45,796 nt of DNA. Source: Clostridiales bacterium. GTDB taxonomy: Bacteria; Bacillota; Clostridia; Oscillospirales; Oscillospiraceae. The position numbers were made by a program, and so were the translations under genes. The stretch spans positions 1-45,796 of the forward strand of contig SFHQ01000012.1 of NCBI GenBank assembly GCA_004556345.1, given 5' to 3'. Positions within the stretch are counted from its first letter, which is position 1. Each line of letters starts with the position of its first letter. The notes under the pieces were generated by a model. That model did no database searches and had not been told where the DNA came from. It was given only the letters and a program-made list of their open reading frames with translations. This document shows positions 1 through 7,901 of this stretch, piece by piece.

Positions 1-85
1 CAAACGCAGGTACCGCTAAGGAGATAGAGAAAGCGCACACCAACAGCAAGCAAATCAAGGCATTCTGTAATCTACATTTTTTCAT
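1..85 (-). CDS. Secreted or membrane protein, N-terminal fragment (runs off the left edge)
   Basis: Only about the first 28 codons lie in the window. The ATG at 85 is preceded by a GGAGGAGA Shine-Dalgarno that overlaps the end of the upstream gene, so the two are probably co-transcribed. The translation begins MKKCRLQNALIC and continues with a long Leu/Val/Ala/Ser-rich stretch. That is a typical signal peptide or first membrane segment: short positive N-region, hydrophobic core, then Ala-Val-Pro-Ala. Nothing can be said about the mature protein, and the function is unknown. Confidence 0.6.
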   Translation of the reverse strand, partial: MKKCRLQNALICLLLVCAFSISLAVPAF

Positions 86-580
86 TTAGTTCTCCTCCAT
101 CATGCTAACAAGGAAAGAATAGGTTCCCCCGGTCAGCGCATTTGTCAAGGCTTCAGAATCTTCAAAACTAATTACTCCGTCTTCGTCTTCCTGATAACCT
201 ACCTCAATTTCTTCCGTAAGAGAGGGCATTTGCTCCCCATCTAAGACTGATATCGCATATTGGTAGTAATCTTCCGCATTATTTTCATCGCCTGTATATC
301 CGTTGGCAATTTCTATGCAATTGGGATAGGAAATTGACACCGTCATTTTCTTGTTGCTACTGCTCACATCCATCATTTCAAACGACGTGTGTTCCAGCAC
401 CTTGTTCATGTATTGTATATCGCTCGGCAAATCCTCCCCTTGCACAATTCCACTGTTTATCTTTTCAGCAAATGCGGCCTCTAAGTTATCGTGCTTTTTA
501 GAAAGCAACACCCCACATACTACAGCTGCTGCAGCTACTATCGCAATAACAACAATGATCCATAAACTCCTCTTTCGCAT
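86..580 (-). CDS. Small membrane-anchored extracytoplasmic protein, unknown function
   Basis: This is a 164-residue protein. The start MRKRSLWIIVV (580) is chosen because AGAGGTG lies 8 nt upstream; an 18-codon longer reading has no such site. Residues 6-28 form one strong transmembrane segment after a positive N-terminus, so the rest (about 135 residues, acidic, rich in Glu, Asp and Asn) is probably outside the membrane. No lipobox or enzyme motif is visible. It lies 0 nt from a second gene for a signal-peptide protein, so the pair looks like an operon. Base composition is more AT-rich than most of the window, which could mean later acquisition. I do not recognise the family. Confidence 0.7.
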   Translation of the reverse strand: MRKRSLWIIVVIAIVAAAAVVCGVLLSKKHDNLEAAFAEKINSGIVQGEDLPSDIQYMNKVLEHTSFEMMDVSSSNKKMTVSISYPNCIEIANGYTGDENNAEDYYQYAISVLDGEQMPSLTEEIEVGYQEDEDGVISFEDSEALTNALTGGTYSFLVSMMEEN

Positions 581-633
581 GAAAAACACCTCTGTCATAA
601 CATTTTTGCTGTTGTCCCTTTCGTGTTGACCCA

Positions 634-663
634 AGTATAACGAATTCTTCCATCCCTTTTCAA
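634..663 (-). promoter_or_regulatory. Sigma-A promoter for the membrane protein gene at 580
   Basis: On the minus strand, TTGAAA (658-663) and TATACT (634-639) are separated by 18 nt, about 55 nt upstream of the start codon. It lies back to back with the promoter at 731-758, so the two genes are divergent. Confidence 0.55.
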
Positions 664-730
664 TATTTCAACAAAAATAGCAACTTTAGAGACAAAATTT
701 GCAACTTGTTTTCCTCTCGAAAAGTTATAC

Positions 731-758
731 TTGAGATTATAATAATCTGCGGTATAAT
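731..758 (+). promoter_or_regulatory. Sigma-A promoter for the DUF234-type ATPase gene
   Basis: TTGAGA (731-736), 16-nt spacer, then a perfect TATAAT (753-758). The transcript would begin about 20 nt before the GAGGTGA ribosome-binding site at 777-783. Confidence 0.6.
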
Positions 759-787
759 AATAGAAAGTATAACAGCGAGGTGATCTC

Positions 788-2185
788 ATGCAGCATTTTG
801 TAGACCGTGAGCAGGAGCTTCAAACCCTGCAAGCCGAATATGACCGCCCCGGCAGCGCCCTGGTCGTGCTGTACGGGCGGCGCAGAGTAGGCAAGACCAC
901 CCTCATCTCCGAGTTCATCCGGGAAAAGCCCGCGCTTTTCTTCCTGGCCAGCGAGGAATCCGAACCCCAAAACCGGGCCGTCTTCAAGGAAAAAACCGCA
1001 GAGTTTTTGAACAACGACCTGCTCCGCAGTGCAAAGGTCAAAAGCTGGGACATCCTCTTCCGCACCATCCTGGATAAACCCTTTGACCGCAAGCCCGTCA
1101 TCGTTCTGGACGAGTTTCAATATCTGGGCAAGTCCAACCCGGCGTTTCCCTCCATCTTCCAGCGCATCTGGGAAGAAATTCTCAAAGACAGGTCTGTCAT
1201 GGTAATCTTATGCGGCTCCCTCATCTCCATGATGGAGTCTCAGACCCTCTCTTACAGCAGTCCCCTCTACGGCAGGCGGACGGCGCAGATTCGCCTGAAG
1301 CAGATCCCCTTTGCCTACTACCACGAATTCTTCCCCGAAAAGAGCCGCCGGGAGCTGATCGAGTGGTATGCCGTCACCGGCGGGGTCCCCAAATACATCG
1401 AGCTGTTCTCCGGCAGCCAGGACCTCTACCAGGCCATCCAAGCCAATATCCTCAACCGCTCCGGCTACCTCTACGACGAGCCGCATTTTCTCTTGCAGCA
1501 GGAGGTCAGCGAGGTGGGCAGCTACTTCTCCATCATCAAGTCCATCGCCGCCGGAAACCAAAAGCTCTCCGCCATCGCCGCCACCTTGGAGGTCAAGTCC
1601 ACCAGCCTGACCAAATACCTCAAGACCCTCATCGACCTGGATATTTTAGAGCGGGAGGTCCCCGTCACTGAACCCAATCCGGAGAAGAGCAAAAAGGGTC
1701 TCTACAAGATCAGGGACAACTACCTGCGCTTCTGGTTCGCCTTCGTCTACCCCAATAGGAGCTTCATCGAGAGCGGCCACAGCGCCCTCGTCCTAGAGAA
1801 AATTCGCAAGAGCCTGGTGAAAAATCACATCGCCTTCGTCTATGAAGACGTCTGCCAGGAGCGCATGTGGGACCTCAACGCTGCCAACGCCTGGCCCTTC
1901 CACTTCTCCAAGCTCGGCCGCTATTGGGACGCCAAACACGAGATCGACCTGGCCGCCCTGGACCCAGACGGCAAAAACCTGATCCTCGGCGCGTGCAAAT
2001 ACTGGCAGGAACCGGTCGGCCCCCGCGTCTTTTGGGACTTGGTCGCCAAAACCGACGCCGTCCCCTGGGAGCGGGGCCACCGCACCGTCTGGTATGTCCT
2101 CTTCAGCGCCTCCGGCTTCACCGACGACCTAAAAGCCCTCGCCGCCCAGCGGGAGGACTTGCTTCTCTTTGACGAAACGACCTAA
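788..2185 (+). CDS. ATP-binding protein of the archaeal-ATPase / DUF234 family
   Basis: The protein has 465 residues. An N-terminal STAND/AAA-like P-loop domain carries Walker A (YGRRRVGKTTL, about residues 30-40) and Walker B followed by an acidic pair (VIVLDEFQYL, about 103-112). A winged-helix region follows at about 245-300 (SAIAATLEVKSTSLTKYLKTL). The C-terminal DUF234 domain resembles a PD-(D/E)XK nuclease, with HEIDLAAL and then GACKYW. In this family the second motif is usually G-E-C-K-W, so an Ala here replaces the usual acidic residue. Start ATG follows GAGGTGA. It stands alone between its own promoter and terminator. Such proteins are common in Clostridia and archaea, and their role is not established. 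Family assignment is firm, function unknown. Confidence 0.88.
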   Translation: MQHFVDREQELQTLQAEYDRPGSALVVLYGRRRVGKTTLISEFIREKPALFFLASEESEPQNRAVFKEKTAEFLNNDLLRSAKVKSWDILFRTILDKPFDRKPVIVLDEFQYLGKSNPAFPSIFQRIWEEILKDRSVMVILCGSLISMMESQTLSYSSPLYGRRTAQIRLKQIPFAYYHEFFPEKSRRELIEWYAVTGGVPKYIELFSGSQDLYQAIQANILNRSGYLYDEPHFLLQQEVSEVGSYFSIIKSIAAGNQKLSAIAATLEVKSTSLTKYLKTLIDLDILEREVPVTEPNPEKSKKGLYKIRDNYLRFWFAFVYPNRSFIESGHSALVLEKIRKSLVKNHIAFVYEDVCQERMWDLNAANAWPFHFSKLGRYWDAKHEIDLAALDPDGKNLILGACKYWQEPVGPRVFWDLVAKTDAVPWERGHRTVWYVLFSASGFTDDLKALAAQREDLLLFDETT

Positions 2186-2186
2186 G

Positions 2187-2224
2187 ATAAAAACGCAGAG
2201 AGCCACTCGACTCCCTGCGTTTTT
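2187..2224 (+). terminator. Intrinsic terminator after the DUF234-type ATPase
   Basis: AAAACGCAG (2190-2198) pairs with CTGCGTTTT (2215-2223) around an inner GAG/CTC pairing, ending in a T-run just after the stop codon. Confidence 0.75.
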
Positions 2225-2293
2225 GCTTTGCCTAAAGAAAAACCTTGACCAGAAAATATAGAAAAAGACCTGAAATCCGAAGATTCCAGGTCT

Positions 2294-2369
<76 letters not shown>

Positions 2370-2424
2370 GTATTCGTTTCGTCCTTGGCGTTGGGCTGTT
2401 GCCCGGTCGCTTGGGACGAGTGTT

Positions 2425-2453
2425 ATAATACCAGACGGGGGCCGCTTTGTCAA
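2425..2453 (-). promoter_or_regulatory. Strong sigma-A promoter of tRNA-Ala
   Basis: On the minus strand, a perfect TTGACA (2448-2453), 17-nt spacer and TATTAT (2425-2430), about 55 nt upstream of the tRNA 5' end. Near-consensus strength is expected for a tRNA gene. Confidence 0.8.
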
Positions 2454-2483
2454 CACTTTTTTGGGATTTTTTCAAAAAAAGTT

Positions 2484-2648
2484 TCAGCAGCGTTGGGACA
2501 GGTCATCCATGGCCTTTTCCAGGGTCCGGGCGGCGCGGCGCAGGGAGCGGCGGACTTCCTTTTCCTGGCTCTTCAGGCGCATACCGACGGCAACCCCCGC
2601 CGCCATGCCCAGGGCAATGCCGGCGCAGAAGGGATGGGTGCAGCACAT
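2484..2648 (-). CDS. Small 54-residue membrane-anchored protein (YtxH-like architecture)
   Basis: This gene is too short for routine ORF calling. The ATG at 2648 is preceded by AAAGGAGGAA at ideal spacing. The protein starts MCCTHPFCAGIALGM, followed by a Gly/Ala/Val-rich hydrophobic stretch (about residues 8-23), then a strongly charged amphipathic helix (residues 24-50, Lys/Arg/Glu rich). The stop is followed by an A/T-rich stretch and then the tRNA-Ala promoter. The layout of short glycine-zipper-like membrane segment plus charged tail resembles YtxH-type general-stress proteins, but sequence identity to that family cannot be shown by eye. Function unknown. Confidence 0.62.
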   Translation of the reverse strand: MCCTHPFCAGIALGMAAGVAVGMRLKSQEKEVRRSLRRAARTLEKAMDDLSQRC

Positions 2649-2721
2649 AGGGCGTTCCTCCTTTTCGTGGTTTTGTCTGTTGCAGACGTGCTTAGTGTGC
2701 CCCGATTGGCGGAAAAATCCG

Positions 2722-2750
2722 TTGCTAAAATTTATGGGATTCGTTATAAT
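2722..2750 (+). promoter_or_regulatory. Sigma-A promoter for the phosphatase-GNAT / radical SAM pair
   Basis: TTGCTA (2722-2727), 17-nt spacer, perfect TATAAT (2745-2750). It lies 46 nt upstream of the chosen ATG at 2797, which supports that start over the longer open frame from 2461. Confidence 0.7.
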
Positions 2751-2796
2751 GAAGTGTTATCATCTGATTTATTTTTTGAGTACCCGGAGGCATTCC

Positions 2797-3969
2797 ATGA
2801 CCACACTCTATCTCATTCGTCACGCCGAGGCGGAGGGCAATCTCTACCGCCGCATCCACGGCCAATATAATAGTCTCATCACCGACAACGGCTACCGCCA
2901 GATCGCAGCCCTGCGGGACCGGTTCGCTGACGTGCCCATCGACGCCGTCTATTCCAGCGACCTCTTCCGCACCATGACCACGGCCCGCGCCCTCTTCGTC
3001 CCCAAGGGCCTGCCCCTCGTCACCCGCCCCGACCTGCGGGAGATCAGCATGGGCCAGTGGGAGGACTACTCCTGGGCCGGGATCGACCGGCGGGAACACG
3101 CCCGCATGGCCCTTTTCTCCGCCACCTCCCCGGACTTCCGCGCCCCCGGCGGCGAAAGCTTCCCGGAGATCCGGGTGCGAGGCTGCAAGGCCATCCTGGA
3201 CATCGCCGCCCAGCACCCCGGCCAGACCGTCGCCGCCTTCGCCCACGGCACCCTCATCCGCAACACCGTGGCCGAGTTCCTGGGGATCCCCTCTGAGGAG
3301 ATGCGCAAAATGGGCCACAGCGACAACACCGCCGTGACCAAGCTGGAAATTGAAAACGGTCACGTCACCGTAGTCTATAAAGACGACAACTCCCACCTCT
3401 CCGAAGAAATTTCTACCCTGGCCAAGCAGCGCTGGTGGAACAAAAACGACCAGCGGCCCGACGTAAATTTCTGGTTCGACCACTTAGACCTGGACACCCA
3501 GGCCGACCGCGACTATTACCTGGCCTGCCGCCAGGACGCCTGGCAGACCATCTACGGCAACTTAGACCGCTATGACGGCGCGGGCTTCCTGGACGATGCC
3601 TATGACTCCTGGAAGGCCAACCCCAAGAGCCTGGTCGTCGCCATGGCGGGCAGCCACCGGGCGGGCCTGCTCCAGCTGGACCCCCGCCGGGGCCAGGAGG
3701 CGCACGAGGCCTACATCTCCTTCCTTTATCTGGCCCCCGAACAGCGGAACAACGGCGTCGGCATCCAGCTCATCGGCAAAGCCGTGAGCCTCAGCCGCCC
3801 CCTGGACTGTGACAAGCTGGGCCTGGTCTGCTCCGAGCAGAACGCCCACGCCTTGGCCTTCTATCAAAAGTACGGCTTCCACACCATCGGCACCGAGGCC
3901 GGGGCCTACGGCACCCTGTACCGGATGCAGAAAGACATCGGCTATACCGTCCGAGAGGACCTGATGTGA
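2797..3969 (+). CDS. Histidine phosphatase - GNAT acetyltransferase fusion
   Basis: The protein has 390 residues; start ATG follows CGGAGG. The N-terminal half is a histidine phosphatase (phosphoglycerate-mutase-like) domain with the phospho-acceptor motif LIRHAEAEGN (His9) and the second catalytic His in FAHGTLIRN (about residue 150). The C-terminal half (about 225-385) is a GNAT N-acetyltransferase with the acetyl-CoA loop QRNNGVGIQL and the closing motif ALAFYQKYGF. Substrates are unknown. Its last codons overlap the start of the radical SAM gene (GTGA, 4 nt), so the two are translationally coupled. The fused architecture is the notable point: each domain is normally a separate protein. 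Domain calls are firm, biological role open. Confidence 0.88.
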   Translation: MTTLYLIRHAEAEGNLYRRIHGQYNSLITDNGYRQIAALRDRFADVPIDAVYSSDLFRTMTTARALFVPKGLPLVTRPDLREISMGQWEDYSWAGIDRREHARMALFSATSPDFRAPGGESFPEIRVRGCKAILDIAAQHPGQTVAAFAHGTLIRNTVAEFLGIPSEEMRKMGHSDNTAVTKLEIENGHVTVVYKDDNSHLSEEISTLAKQRWWNKNDQRPDVNFWFDHLDLDTQADRDYYLACRQDAWQTIYGNLDRYDGAGFLDDAYDSWKANPKSLVVAMAGSHRAGLLQLDPRRGQEAHEAYISFLYLAPEQRNNGVGIQLIGKAVSLSRPLDCDKLGLVCSEQNAHALAFYQKYGFHTIGTEAGAYGTLYRMQKDIGYTVREDLM

Positions 3970-5954
3970 AAACCATCCACGATTTCCTCCCCATCTCCAA
4001 AGAAGACCTCTTAGACCGAGAGTGGTACTACTACGACTTTCTGCTCATCACCGGCGACGCCTACGTAGACCACCCCTCCTTCGGCACCGCCATCATCAGC
4101 CGCGTATTAGAGGACCTGGGCTTTCGCGTGGCGATCTTGGCCCAGCCGGACTGGAAGAACTTAGATTCCTTCACCGCCCTGGGCAAGCCCCGCTACGGGG
4201 TCTTAGTCAACGGCGGCAACATCGACTCCATGGTCGCCCACTACACCGCCGCCCGGAAGCGCCGCCATGACGACGCCTACTCCCCCGGCCGCAAGGCCGG
4301 CCTGCGCCCCGACCGCGCCACCATCGTCTACGGCAACAAAATTCGGGAGGTCTGGGGGGACATCCCCCTCATCATCGGCGGCTTAGAGGCCTCCCTCCGC
4401 CGCTTCGCCCATTATGATTATTGGGAGGATAAGGTCCGCCGGTCGATCCTGCTGGACGCCCAGGCCGACCTGCTCATCTACGGCATGGGCGAGCGGGCCG
4501 TGGCCGACATCGCCAAGGCCCTGGCCGCCGGAACGCCGGTGCGCGAGATCACCGACGTGAAGGGCACCTGCTTCCTGGCCAAAGACCCCGCGGCCTGCCA
4601 CTACCCCTCTCTCACCGTCGCCTCCTATGAAGCCGTCTGCCAAAGCAAAAAAGCCTACGCCGAGGCCAATCTGGTGGAGTACGATGAGCACGACCCCATC
4701 CGGGGCAGGGCCGTCATCCAGCCCCACGGGGACCGCTATCTCATCGCCAATCCCCCCGCCATGCCCCTGACCACAGCGGAGCTGGACCACGTGGCCGAGC
4801 TGCCCTACATGCGGGAGCCGCACCCGGTCTACGACAGCATGGGCGGCGTACCCGCCATCGAAGAGGTGCGCTTCTCCGTCACCCATAACCGGGGCTGCTT
4901 CGGGGCCTGTAAATTCTGCTCCCTGGCCTTTCACCAGGGCCGGATGATCACCTCCCGCAGCCACGAGAGCGTCATCCGTGAAGTCACCGCCCTGACGAAA
5001 CACCCCGGCTTCAAGGGCTACATCCACGACGTGGGCGGCCCCACGGCCAACTTCCGCCGCCCTTCCTGCCAAAAGCAGCGCAAGCACGGGCTGTGCAAGC
5101 ACCGGGACTGCCTGGCCCCCACGCCCTGTCCCAACCTGGACGCCGACCACGCGGATTATTTACAGCTGCTCCGCAAGCTCCGGGCCATCCCCGGCATCAA
5201 GAAAATTTTCATCCGTTCCGGCATCCGCTTCGACTATCTGATGCAGGACAAAAACGGCGAGTTCTTCGCCGACCTGGTCAAGCATCACATCAGCGGCCAG
5301 CTCAAGGTCGCCCCGGAGCACTGCGTGGCCCACGTTCTGGACGCCATGGGCAAGCCCCACATCCAGGCCTATGAGAAGTTCCGGGACAAGTACCAGCGGC
5401 TCAACCAAAAATACGGTATGAACCAGTTCCTGGTCCCCTATCTCATGTCCTCCCACCCCGGCGCGACGCTGGCCGACGCCATCGCCATGGCCCAGTGGAT
5501 CAACAAGACCGGCCGCCAGCCGGAGCAGGTGCAGGACTTCTACCCCACCCCCGGCACCCTGGCCACCGGCATGTATTACACCGGCCTGGACCCCCGGACG
5601 ATGAAGCCCATCTACGTCCCCAAAACGCCCCACGAGAAAGAGCTCCAGCGGGCCTTGCTCCAGTGGAAACGCCCGGAAAAGCGCCGCTTGGTCCTGGAGG
5701 CCCTCCACCGGGAGGGTCGGGAGGACCTCATCGGCTACGGCCCCGACTGTCTCCTCCGCCCCAACCGCCCCGGCAAACCTGAAGCGGCACAAGCCGCCAA
5801 GTCCGGCAAACCCGGCAAGACCCAAGGCAGAGGCAAAGCCCCCGCCAAATCCCAGGGCAGGGGCCAGCACGCCCCCGCCCCACAGCGCAGTAAGTCCGCC
5901 GGAAAACAAACCAGCCGCTCCCCCGGCAAGACCCAGGGAAAGCGGCGGAAATAA
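3966..5954 (+). CDS. YgiQ-like radical SAM protein (UPF0313 family)
   Basis: The protein has 662 residues and starts with GTG inside the stop region of the preceding gene. An N-terminal region resembles a B12-binding-type fold (VDHPSFGTAIISRVLEDLGF). The radical SAM core follows, with the 4Fe-4S motif CFGACKFC (CxxxCxxC) near residue 310. Matching family features include VTHNRGCFGACKFCS and the DVGGPTANFR segment. A Cys-rich insert (CQKQRKHGLCKHRDCLAP...CP) follows the core. The last 65 residues are a Lys/Arg/Gly/Pro/Gln-rich tail, probably disordered and possibly nucleic-acid binding. Family members are widespread and their reaction is not established. Family assignment is very firm. Confidence 0.93.
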   Translation: MKTIHDFLPISKEDLLDREWYYYDFLLITGDAYVDHPSFGTAIISRVLEDLGFRVAILAQPDWKNLDSFTALGKPRYGVLVNGGNIDSMVAHYTAARKRRHDDAYSPGRKAGLRPDRATIVYGNKIREVWGDIPLIIGGLEASLRRFAHYDYWEDKVRRSILLDAQADLLIYGMGERAVADIAKALAAGTPVREITDVKGTCFLAKDPAACHYPSLTVASYEAVCQSKKAYAEANLVEYDEHDPIRGRAVIQPHGDRYLIANPPAMPLTTAELDHVAELPYMREPHPVYDSMGGVPAIEEVRFSVTHNRGCFGACKFCSLAFHQGRMITSRSHESVIREVTALTKHPGFKGYIHDVGGPTANFRRPSCQKQRKHGLCKHRDCLAPTPCPNLDADHADYLQLLRKLRAIPGIKKIFIRSGIRFDYLMQDKNGEFFADLVKHHISGQLKVAPEHCVAHVLDAMGKPHIQAYEKFRDKYQRLNQKYGMNQFLVPYLMSSHPGATLADAIAMAQWINKTGRQPEQVQDFYPTPGTLATGMYYTGLDPRTMKPIYVPKTPHEKELQRALLQWKRPEKRRLVLEALHREGREDLIGYGPDCLLRPNRPGKPEAAQAAKSGKPGKTQGRGKAPAKSQGRGQHAPAPQRSKSAGKQTSRSPGKTQGKRRK

Positions 5955-5970
5955 AGCCCAACGATGTGTT

Positions 5971-6004
5971 ACGCCCACCGAAGCCTGTTTCGGTGGGCGT
6001 TTCT
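5971..6004 (+). terminator. Intrinsic terminator after the YgiQ-like gene
   Basis: A perfect 12-bp stem (ACGCCCACCGAA / TTCGGTGGGCGT, 5971-5982 and 5989-6000) with a short loop, then TTCTGTTTGT. It sits between two convergent genes and may also slow traffic from the minus-strand operon. Confidence 0.8.
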
Positions 6005-6018
6005 GTTTGTCGCATTTG

Positions 6019-6711
6019 TCAGCCCCGGAAGCGATACCCCACGCCCCAGACGGTCTCAATGTACTGCGTCCGGTCGGGGTTGAGCTCGATCTTATCCCGG
6101 ATGTGCTTGATGTGGACGGTGACGGTGGACACATCGCCAATGGCCTCCACCCCCCACACACTGTCAAAGAGCCGGTCCTTGGGAAAGACGGTGTCGGGAT
6201 GCTCGGCCAGGAAAAGCAGAAGGTCATACTCCTTGCCCGTCATGCTCGTCTCCTTGCCGTTGACCCAGACCCGGCGGCTGTCCCGGTCGATCTCCAGGCC
6301 GCGAATTTTCAAAACCTCCGGGCGCCGCTGCTCCCGGCTGCCCACCAGGCGCTCATAGCGCTGGATGTGGCCCTTCACGCGGGCCACCAGCTCGCTGGGG
6401 GAAAAGGGCTTGGTCATATAGTCGTCGGCCCCCAGCCCTAAGCCGCGGACCTTGTCAATGTCATCCGCCAGGGCGGAGATGATGATGACGGGCGTATCCT
6501 TGACCTCCCGCAGGCGGCGGCAGATCTCAAAGCCGCTCAGCCCCGGCAGCATCACGTCCACGATGACCAGGGCATAGTCCTGGCTCAGCGCGGCCTGCAA
6601 GCCCTGGTTGCCGTTGTCGTATAGGTCACAGTCGAAGCCGCCGTTGATCTCTAAGTAATCCCGTTCCAGCTCGGCCACGCTCTGGTCGTCCTCGATGATG
6701 AGGATCTTCAT
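6019..6711 (-). CDS. OmpR/PhoB-family response regulator
   Basis: The protein has 230 residues. The start MKILIIEDDQ (6711) overlaps the stop of the sensor kinase by 4 nt (ATGA) and follows GGAGGAGG. The receiver domain shows the acidic pair EDD (8-9), phospho-acceptor Asp52 (VDVMLPG) and Lys in MTKPF (about 101). The C-terminal winged helix includes MTGKEYDLLLFL and VHIKHIRDKI...ETVWGVGYRF. It is the last gene of the five-gene operon that starts at 10753 and is the evident partner of the upstream kinase. The pairing with an immunity-type ABC transporter suggests it controls that operon in response to an envelope threat; this is inference. Confidence 0.93.
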   Translation of the reverse strand: MKILIIEDDQSVAELERDYLEINGGFDCDLYDNGNQGLQAALSQDYALVIVDVMLPGLSGFEICRRLREVKDTPVIIISALADDIDKVRGLGLGADDYMTKPFSPSELVARVKGHIQRYERLVGSREQRRPEVLKIRGLEIDRDSRRVWVNGKETSMTGKEYDLLLFLAEHPDTVFPKDRLFDSVWGVEAIGDVSTVTVHIKHIRDKIELNPDRTQYIETVWGVGYRFRG

Positions 6712-7862
6712 GCCATACCCTCCTCCTTTTGCAGGGGGAGATAGACAAAGGCACGGGTGCCCTCCCCCTCTTCGCTGGTGAGCCAAATTTTTCCGTGGTG
6801 GCTGTCCACGATGCTCCGGCAGATCGCCAGCCCCAGCCCGCTGCCGGGGACGGAACTGGTGCGGGCGGCGTCCGCCCGGAAAAAGCTGTCAAACACATGG
6901 TGCAGGGCCTGGGGGCTGATGCCCTTGCCGTTGTCCGTCACCTGCAAGACCAAGCCGCCCTCATACTCCTCGGCAGAAAAGTGGATCTCGCCGCCCGGTT
7001 TCCCATATTTTACCGCATTGGAGACCAGATTGTCCAGCACCCGTTTCAGCTTTCCCCGGTCGGCGGTGACGGTATAGCTGCCTTTGGGCAGCTCGGCCTG
7101 GAAGGTCATGCCGCTCTGCTGCACGTCGTACTGATATTCCTCCGCCAGGTCCTGCAAAAAGGGCAGCATGTCCACATACTTAAAGTGATACTGCATCCGC
7201 CCCAGCTCATACTCGGAAAAGTCGGACATGTTCCGCACAAGCTTTTCCATGACCATGGTTTTGTTGTACACAATGTCCAGATAGTGCTGCTGCTTCTCCG
7301 GCGTGGCGGCGATGCCGTCCTGGATCCCCTCCACATAGCCCTTGATGGCCGTGATGGGCGTGCGCAGGTCGTGGGAGAGGTTCGCCATGAGCAGCCCCCG
7401 CTCCTCCTGGGCCGCAGCCTCCGCCGCCGCGGTGGCCTTGAGGCGCTGCCGCACGCTCTCCAGGGCTTGGGCCAGCTCGTCCAGCTCCCGCTCAGGATAG
7501 GTGAGGATCTGAAAGTCCAGCTCCCCGCTGCGCAGGTCATCCGCTGCCCGGCGGAACTCCCGCAGCGCCGCCGCGACACGGCTGGTGTACCGGCTGGCCA
7601 AAAGCACACACACCAGCACCACCAGCAGACACAGCGCAATGGCCGCCAGGACCACCACATGGATCATGCCGTTTGGCCCCAGGACCTCCTTCCCGAAGAG
7701 GAAGGAGACGCTGTCCATCAAAAATTGTTCTCCATCCGGCACCTTTTTCACAAAGGCGATCATCACCGCCACGATCACCGCCAGCCCCACCAGCAGCGAA
7801 CAGGCCAGCATGAGCAGGACGGTGCGCAGAAATTGGCCGCGCAGGGTGGTTTTCTTGGGCAT
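6708..7862 (-). CDS. Membrane sensor histidine kinase
   Basis: The protein has 384 residues; AGGAGG precedes the ATG. Two transmembrane segments (about 14-38 and 67-90) enclose a very short outside loop of about 28 residues, so it probably senses within the membrane or through a partner rather than by a large sensor domain. HAMP (about 91-143) is followed by HisKA with His164 (NLSHDLRTPITAIKG). The ATPase domain has the N box DNLVSNAVKYG, G1 DNGKG and G2 GSGLGLAI. A small loop and an adjacent ABC transporter are features of antimicrobial-peptide sensing kinases of Firmicutes (the BceS/LanK type of arrangement). Coupled to the regulator gene by a 4-nt overlap. Confidence 0.93.
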   Translation of the reverse strand: MPKKTTLRGQFLRTVLLMLACSLLVGLAVIVAVMIAFVKKVPDGEQFLMDSVSFLFGKEVLGPNGMIHVVVLAAIALCLLVVLVCVLLASRYTSRVAAALREFRRAADDLRSGELDFQILTYPERELDELAQALESVRQRLKATAAAEAAAQEERGLLMANLSHDLRTPITAIKGYVEGIQDGIAATPEKQQHYLDIVYNKTMVMEKLVRNMSDFSEYELGRMQYHFKYVDMLPFLQDLAEEYQYDVQQSGMTFQAELPKGSYTVTADRGKLKRVLDNLVSNAVKYGKPGGEIHFSAEEYEGGLVLQVTDNGKGISPQALHHVFDSFFRADAARTSSVPGSGLGLAICRSIVDSHHGKIWLTSEEGEGTRAFVYLPLQKEEGMA

Positions 7863-7901
7863 GGGCAGGACCTCCTAAAAGATGTGGGAGATACGATCGG
7901 G

